Shown here piece by piece: positions 59,801-64,000 of a DNA stretch of 64,000 nucleotides. The notes under the pieces are model-generated. The model saw nothing but the letters and a program-made list of their open reading frames with translations. It was not told where the DNA came from and searched no databases. Position 1 is the first letter of the stretch. Each line of letters starts with the position of its first letter. Position numbers and translations under genes: made by a program. Origin of the DNA: PALSA-911 sp963839645 (lineage in GTDB: Bacteria > Pseudomonadota > Alphaproteobacteria > Acetobacterales > Acetobacteraceae); assembly GCA_963839645.1 (NCBI GenBank), contig CAWIVZ010000002.1, positions 248,001 to 312,000 on the forward strand. Reading direction: 5' to 3'.

Positions 59801-60200
59801 CTTCGTCGATCAGCGTCTTCAGCAGCTGACCCGGCTTTTCGAGCTTGCGGAACGGCGCGAGTTCCTGGTCCAGAACATGATCATAGTCGAACGGCCAGGT
59901 CTCGGCCTCCGGTTCCAGGAAGAAGTCGAACGGATTGATGGTCGCCATGTCGGCGACGAGGTCCACCGTCACGTCGAAATGCGTGACCCGTTCGGGGAAT
60001 ACCACGCGGGCCATGAAATTGCCCTGCGGGTCCTGCAGCCAGTTCAGGAAATGCGGCTTGGGGGCGATGTTCAGCGAGTAGGACAGGATTTCGGTGCGCG
60101 CATGCGGCGCCGGGCGCAGCCGGATGGTCTGCGGCCCAAGGTTCACGAGGCGATCGTATTGGTAGGAAGTCCGGTGGGTCAGCGCGACGTGGATCGACAT
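56870..60200 (-). pseudogene. DUF2126 transglutaminase-like protein, about ten frameshifts
   Basis: Fragments in all three frames assemble into one roughly 1110-residue protein. ATG 60200 opens with SIHVALTHRTSYQYDRLVNL. The transglutaminase core has RGSCRDSAWLLVHLLRHLGY (Cys), DLHAWAEVYLPG (His) and GLDATSGLMTGEGHIP (Asp). DUF2126 follows in pieces: VRLTLGGEPTFVAATDLDAA, SALQYAMGKQYPGEPLPRWA, GRHVGTGGGNHVVMGANDPA, HNHPSLSYLFSGLFIGPTSQ, EFCIDKMYSPDSSGGRRGLV and TVPIQAPLVFDVYDRWTGRS. Breaks lie near 59290, 59228, 59015, 58810, 58565, 58460, 57625, 57490, 57195 and 57150. Conservation between breaks is excellent, so sequence error is more likely than decay. Confidence 0.9.
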
Positions 60201-60310
60201 GAGAAACCTTCAGGACGGAATGACACAGGCTGGCACGACCCGCCGGGCGCCGGTATCACACCCTATAGCCCGGCCACAGGAAAGGGCGATGCGAAAATCG
60301 TGCCGCTGCG

Positions 60311-60808
60311 TCACTTGCCGGTGCGGCGGACCGCCACGCGGCGCCGCGTCCGGCCCAGGGGCCAGACCCGCTGCGCCACGGCGAACAGGAACGCGGTCGT
60401 CAGACCGAACAGCAGCAGGCCGTTCAGCGCCTCCAGGGCGCCCAGCAGCTTCCAATGGTATTGCAGTTCGATGTTGTCATGACCGTAGGTCGTCATCGCG
60501 TTGAGCGAATAGAGCACCGCCGACGGGAAATCCGGCAGGGCGCCCAGCGCGACATAGGCCCCGGCCCAGGCGAGGGCCTCGAGCGCGTGCAGGACCGTGA
60601 CCACCAGCACGGTCAGGCCGAGCACCAGAACGAACACGGGATAGGAAACCCTGTCGCGGAACCAGCGGCTTTCGTAGCGAGCGGCCAGCGCGGTCAATAG
60701 CCACAGGAAGCTGACATGGAACAGCACCACCGCCAGGATCAGCGGCAGGCCCCAGTTCCAAGAGGCGCTCCAGAAAATGGCCGCCAGCGCCCGTTCAATT
60801 CCACCCAC
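60311..60808 (-). CDS. Small ion-channel-like membrane protein (2-TM pore)
   Basis: 165 residues from GTG 60808 with AAGGGG six bases upstream. Two N-terminal hydrophobic segments (about 15-40 and 57-85), a re-entrant stretch SAVLYSLNAMTTYGHDNIEL and a last span (about 122-145). The TTYGHD segment resembles an ion-channel-2 pore loop with TxYG in place of TVGYG. It lacks a cytoplasmic regulatory domain. Channel assignment is probable, ion selectivity unknown. Basic tail. Confidence 0.75.
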   Translation of the reverse strand: MGGIERALAAIFWSASWNWGLPLILAVVLFHVSFLWLLTALAARYESRWFRDRVSYPVFVLVLGLTVLVVTVLHALEALAWAGAYVALGALPDFPSAVLYSLNAMTTYGHDNIELQYHWKLLGALEALNGLLLFGLTTAFLFAVAQRVWPLGRTRRRVAVRRTGK

Positions 60809-61116
60809 TCCCGGCCCCTTCCCGCTCCGCCCACTCGGGGGGTAGCACGTGCGTAACAGACGCGGGAGATTCTCGCCTAGAAAGCGGATTGCCCGGGAAA
60901 ATCCAGAGTTAGCGAATTATACAATGTTTTCCGATGCTTCCGGATAGAGCCCGGTTCCGCAAGCGTTGACCGGCCGGGGCCTTTCCGCCAAGGTGACCCC
61001 GCCATTGTCAGGGCCTCCGGCGGGCTACGATGTCTTTCCGCGGGGGAATTGACCGGGCGGTTGAACGGCCCTTCCCCATCCATCCTGCATTCCATCCGCC
61101 ATCGGGAACCCAGACC
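60809..61116. other. 308-bp intergenic region between divergent genes
   Basis: No gene seen. It separates the minus-strand channel-like gene from the plus-strand lipoprotein gene. A short AT-rich patch (60908-60930) contains TATAAT on the minus strand (60921-60916) without a convincing -35 partner. Confidence 0.5.
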
Positions 61117-61644
61117 ATGCATTCACGAAACCGGACACACGCTGGCGCGGCGACATTCATGCGCCGGGTTCCTTTCGCTGTACTGGGCAGCCTGGCCGCC
61201 GTGCTGCTGCTCGCGGGCTGCGGCGGGCAGGCATTGGAAGCCGACGGCGTGGCGGTAGGGCCGGCGGCGATCGCGGGGCTGGAACCCTCCGGCCAGGTAG
61301 AGATGACCCAGGTGCAGGCCGCCTATATCGGCAGCGGCAGCGCCGGGTCGGGCACACTGTGGTATCAAGGCCGCTCTTACCCCTTCACCGTGGGCGGCCT
61401 CGGCGTCGGCGGCATCGGCTTCTCGACCATCGAGGCGGAGGGAGAGGTCTACAAGCTCGAAAACATCGGTCAGTTTCCCGGCGCCTATGCGCAAGGGCGC
61501 TACGGCTTCGCGCTGGGCGATACCAGCGCCGGCGATCTGTGGCTGCAGAACGAGGCCGGGGTCATCCTGCACCTGAAGGCGAAACGGTCCGGCCTGATGC
61601 TGAGCCTGGGCGGGGATGCCGTCGTTATCGAAATGGCGAAATAG
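61117..61644 (+). CDS. DUF1134/EipA-like envelope lipoprotein
   Basis: 175 residues from ATG 61117; an internal ATG at 61159 would give a compact leader. Lipobox LLLAGC then GGQ. The remainder resembles DUF1134: AAYIGSGSAGSGTLWYQGRS, FTVGGLGVGGIGFSTIEAEG, VYKLENIGQFPGAYAQGRYG, DLWLQNEAGVILHLKAKRSG and LMLSLGGDAVVIEM. EipA, the characterised member, is a periplasmic envelope-integrity protein of alphaproteobacteria. A lipid anchor instead of a soluble form is a variation. Intact. Confidence 0.78.
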   Translation: MHSRNRTHAGAATFMRRVPFAVLGSLAAVLLLAGCGGQALEADGVAVGPAAIAGLEPSGQVEMTQVQAAYIGSGSAGSGTLWYQGRSYPFTVGGLGVGGIGFSTIEAEGEVYKLENIGQFPGAYAQGRYGFALGDTSAGDLWLQNEAGVILHLKAKRSGLMLSLGGDAVVIEMAK

Positions 61645-61841
61645 CCCGGCCGGCGTGCGAGAGGCCGCCGGCAGGTAGATGAAGCATGGACGCCGATGAA
61701 CGATCGCCCGATCGCCATGACCTGCCATAGACCGTTGCCCGGCGTACAAAATCCTTCCAGCCGCTGCCGGAAGGATTAGACTGGCCGGCAAGAAGCTCCG
61801 GCGGGAGAATTCAGCCGAAAAAATTCGGGAGGAACCAGAAA

Positions 61842-62702
61842 ATGCTGACAACAGCCGAAACCTTCACAACGGAAGACCTCGACTACCTCCATCACGCCGG
61901 GCAGGCGTTCAAACTGCGGCTGTTCCGCCCGAACGGCGCCGGGCCGTTTCCCACGGTCATCGACCTGCACGGCGGCGCCTGGTGCAGCGGCGACCTGAAC
62001 GAGTGCCAGGTCTATGCCGAGGGCCTGGTCCAGCGTGGCCTGATGGTCGCCGCCATCGATTTCCGCCATGCCGGCGACGGCTATCCGGCATCGAACGCCG
62101 ACATCAACTATGCCATCCGCTGGGTGAAGGCGAACGCGCAACGCCTCGGCGCGCGGGCGGACCGCATCGGCATCGCCGGCCAGTCGAGCGGCGGACACCT
62201 CGCCATGCTGGCGGCGATGCGCCCGGCCGATCCGCGCTACGCCGCGATCCCGCTGCCCGCCGGCATGGCGGCGCAGGACGCCAGCGTGGCCGCGGTGGCG
62301 ATGCTGTGGCCGGTGATCAATCCGCTGTCGCGCTACCGCCACGCGCTGCGCGAACGCGCCTCCGCGAACCCCGCGCCGTGGCAGGTCAACATTCCCGAGC
62401 GGCATGACCTCTACTGGAAGACCGAGGCCAACATGGCGGAGGGCAACCCGATGCTGGCGATGGAACGCGGAGAAAGCGTGCAGACGCCGCCGGCGCTTTG
62501 GCTGCAGGGCCGGCCGGACGTGGTGCATGACTACCGCGACCCCGAGGCGCCGATCCCTGGCAACGAACCCGAGCGCTTCGTTGCCAATTACCGGCGCATC
62601 GGCGGCGAAATCGATCTGGTTTATATCGACCAGGCCGCGCGCCAGGGCAGCGCCTGCTTCGACCCGATCGCTTCGTTCTTCCACAAGCATCTGAGACCGT
62701 AG
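61842..62702 (+). CDS. Alpha/beta hydrolase, HSL/BD-FAE-type esterase
   Basis: 286 residues; ATG 61842 after GAGGAACC. VIDLHGGAWCSGDLNE is the HGG oxyanion motif, IGIAGQSSGGHLAMLAA holds the nucleophile Ser, and acidic and His residues follow near the end. Resembles hormone-sensitive-lipase/feruloyl-esterase-like hydrolases acting on small esters. Substrate unknown. Followed by the YqgE-like gene after 20 bases. Confidence 0.9.
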   Translation: MLTTAETFTTEDLDYLHHAGQAFKLRLFRPNGAGPFPTVIDLHGGAWCSGDLNECQVYAEGLVQRGLMVAAIDFRHAGDGYPASNADINYAIRWVKANAQRLGARADRIGIAGQSSGGHLAMLAAMRPADPRYAAIPLPAGMAAQDASVAAVAMLWPVINPLSRYRHALRERASANPAPWQVNIPERHDLYWKTEANMAEGNPMLAMERGESVQTPPALWLQGRPDVVHDYRDPEAPIPGNEPERFVANYRRIGGEIDLVYIDQAARQGSACFDPIASFFHKHLRP

Positions 62703-62722
62703 AATTTCGGAACAGGGGCGCG

Positions 62723-63352
62723 ATGTCGTTCGCCTGGCTCCGGACGGCCCTGCTGTCGCTGGCGGTCCTGCTGTCTTCGGCGGCGGCCGCCCCCACCGCG
62801 CCCCCGGCGTCCGGGCCGGCGGCGCAGGGATCGTCCCTGACCGGACAATTGCTGATCGCGGCGCCGCAGATCCATGACTGGCGGTTCAGCGAGACCGTCA
62901 TCCTGATCGTCCGCCACGATGCGGACGGCGCACTCGGCATCGTGATCAACAAGCCCATCGGCAATCCGCCGATGGCCGAGCTGCTGGACTCCATCGGCCA
63001 GGACAGCGACGGGATCGGCGGCAATGTACGGCTGTTCTATGGCGGTCCGGTGCATCCGGAAATCGGCTTCATCCTGCACAGCACGGACTACCACGCCGCC
63101 GGCAGCGTCGACATCGATGGCCGGCTGGCGATGACGAACAGCGCGGAAATCCTGCGCGATATCGGCCACGGCCATGGTCCGGCGAAGCACCTGGTCGCCT
63201 TCGGCCACGCCGGCTGGGGTCCCGGCCAACTCGACGATGAACTCGCGCACGGCGTGTGGTTCACCGCTCCGGCGGACCCGGCGCTGGTGTTCGACGCCGA
63301 CCGCGACCGGCTATGGGACCTCGCCATGACGCGGCGCAACACGCCGCTCTGA
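62723..63352 (+). CDS. YqgE/AlgH (UPF0301) family protein with N-terminal leader
   Basis: 209 residues. Residues about 40-205 are a complete YqgE domain: GQLLIAAPQIHDWRFSETVI, HDADGALGIVINKPIGNPPM, VRLFYGGPVHPEIGFILHST, and HLVAFGHAGWGPGQLDDELA. Unlike typical cytoplasmic YqgE/AlgH proteins it begins with MSFAWLRTALLSLAVLLSSA, a signal-peptide-like segment ending AAAAPTA. If that start is right, the protein is exported. The function of the family is not settled. Confidence 0.88.
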   Translation: MSFAWLRTALLSLAVLLSSAAAAPTAPPASGPAAQGSSLTGQLLIAAPQIHDWRFSETVILIVRHDADGALGIVINKPIGNPPMAELLDSIGQDSDGIGGNVRLFYGGPVHPEIGFILHSTDYHAAGSVDIDGRLAMTNSAEILRDIGHGHGPAKHLVAFGHAGWGPGQLDDELAHGVWFTAPADPALVFDADRDRLWDLAMTRRNTPL

Positions 63353-63473
63353 CGCCGGTTCGACGCCGTGAGCGGCACTTCGCCACGATGCCCCACCAAA
63401 CATTCATCTTGAAACGAACGGCTTTTTGGCTCTAACATTCCGTCCACCGTCATTGCGATATGGGGAGGCCTCG

Positions 63474-63905
63474 ATGCCGTTCGATGGCAGTGAGTTCCAT
63501 GGCAATCCGTTCGGTCCTTCGCCAACAGGTACCCGGAACCCAACGCTGTGGGAGTGGCTTCGCGGCCGGATCCTGGCGTTCCTGGCACCGGCACCCGCAC
63601 CGGACCTCGCGCCCGATCTGCTCACCGTGCAATTGCTGACCACCGCCCGGTCACTGATCGAGGACGAGCGAAACTGGATCCAGCACGATTATGAAACCCG
63701 CGACGGGCGGTTCTGCGCGGTCGGCGCGCTGCGCTACGCGGCGAGGTTCATCGGGCCATCCGGCGCCCTGACCGCGGCCAACCGGCTGCTGCTGGCGGTC
63801 GCCCGGGAACGCGGCTTCTCCAAGATCGAGAAGATGAACGACCGTTCCAGCCATGAACGCGTGCTGACGGCTTTCGACGAAGCCATCGCGCGGGCGAGGG
63901 GTTAA
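63474..63905 (+). CDS. Small conserved protein, DUF6197-like
   Basis: 143 residues from ATG 63474, which has GGGGAGG five bases upstream. After a Pro-rich region come TARSLIEDERNWIQHDYETR, DGRFCAVGALRYAARF and SHERVLTAFDEAIARARG. The ARxLIxDxxxWxQ and FCAxGAL pattern resembles DUF6197 proteins, with helical character and no catalytic motif. Function unknown. Its stop overlaps the convergent gene's stop. Confidence 0.7.
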   Translation: MPFDGSEFHGNPFGPSPTGTRNPTLWEWLRGRILAFLAPAPAPDLAPDLLTVQLLTTARSLIEDERNWIQHDYETRDGRFCAVGALRYAARFIGPSGALTAANRLLLAVARERGFSKIEKMNDRSSHERVLTAFDEAIARARG

Positions 63906-64000
63906 GCGGCGAAGCGCACCGACACCCGGCCCAGCACACCGAAATCGGCCACCATCCGGTCGCCGGATGCGATGGGCAGCGGTGTCGCGCAGGTGCCGGT
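63902..64000 (-). CDS. C-terminal end of a 2-keto-4-pentenoate hydratase / FAH-family enzyme (partial)
   Basis: 33 codons plus stop side visible, open to the window end. The residues TGTCATPLPIASGDRMVADF and GVLGRVSVRFA match the C-terminal strand region of 2-keto-4-pentenoate hydratases and related 4-oxalocrotonate decarboxylases (PxxxGDxVxADFGxLGxVSVRF). Start and catalytic core lie outside. Overlaps the small plus-strand gene by four bases tail to tail. Confidence 0.7.
   Translation of the reverse strand, partial: TGTCATPLPIASGDRMVADFGVLGRVSVRFAA

Noticed and set aside
1..64000. tRNA, rRNA, prophage or insertion sequence
   Set aside because: No cloverleaf-like sequence, transposase, integrase or terminal inverted repeats could be recognised.

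Overview
The window is GC-rich (only short, visibly AT-richer patches, e.g. around 20.4-21.7, 31.0-32.0, 37.2-38.6 and 38.6-41.5 kb). Codon use is strongly G/C-ending, and GTG and TTG starts are frequent. The gene content (hopanoid-linked HpnL, DUF2161, PEP-CTERM sorting, Tat-exported oxalate decarboxylase, hydantoinase/D-aminoacylase) suggests an alphaproteobacterium, most likely Rhodospirillales/Acetobacteraceae. That placement is inference, since no rRNA or marker gene is present. I saw no tRNA, rRNA, CRISPR, IS element or phage.

Layout. (a) 1-15.5 kb: a minus-strand cassette reading TpsB transporter, giant repeat-bearing TpsA exoprotein, TPR-CHAT lipoprotein protease, then a transmembrane Ser/Thr kinase, with a small exported protein divergent from it. 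(b) 15.5-20 kb: ketopantoate-reductase-like and oxalyl-CoA-synthetase-like genes, a DUF2161 nuclease-fold protein and an Old Yellow Enzyme. (c) 20.1-24 kb: a PEP-CTERM protein with a clear terminator, then a papain-like protease followed by an overlapping chagasin-like inhibitor gene. (d) 24-31 kb: a tightly overlapping hyuA-hyuB-D-aminoacylase-LysE operon and a divergent 2-hydroxyacid dehydrogenase. (e) 31-33.6 kb: a broken aerolysin-type pore-forming protein and oxalate decarboxylase. (f) 33.7-37.2 kb: EamA transporter, SDR, enoyl-CoA hydratase, UPF0178. (g) 37.3-43.7 kb: a TylF-type methyltransferase and a VOC protein, convergent with an FkbH-ACP-MBOAT-SGNH-like surface-modification operon. 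(h) 43.8-52.4 kb: HpnL, UPF0114, an enolase-superfamily enzyme, a TPR-glycosyltransferase-like protein, a second D-aminoacylase-like enzyme, an alpha/beta hydrolase and a K+ channel/RCK protein. (i) 52.4-60.2 kb: an LLM flavin enzyme and the transglutaminase / ATP-grasp-alpha-E / DUF2126 cluster. (j) 60.3-64 kb: a small ion-channel-like protein, a DUF1134-like lipoprotein, an esterase, a YqgE protein with a leader, a small conserved protein and the tail of a hydratase/FAH-family gene.

An important property is the density of apparent frameshifts: about a dozen otherwise well-conserved genes need one or more single-base corrections, and the DUF2126 gene needs about ten. Many sit in short G/C runs. 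In the tandem repeat of tpsA the indels fall at the two positions where repeat copies differ, which points to consensus error rather than gene decay. I report each broken gene as one feature spanning the fragments.

The most interesting systems are the TPS-CHAT-kinase operon with 13 near-identical 378-bp repeats, the papain/chagasin protease-inhibitor pair, the lectin-like/aerolysin-like protein with a PEP-CTERM-like tail, and the FkbH-ACP-MBOAT operon.
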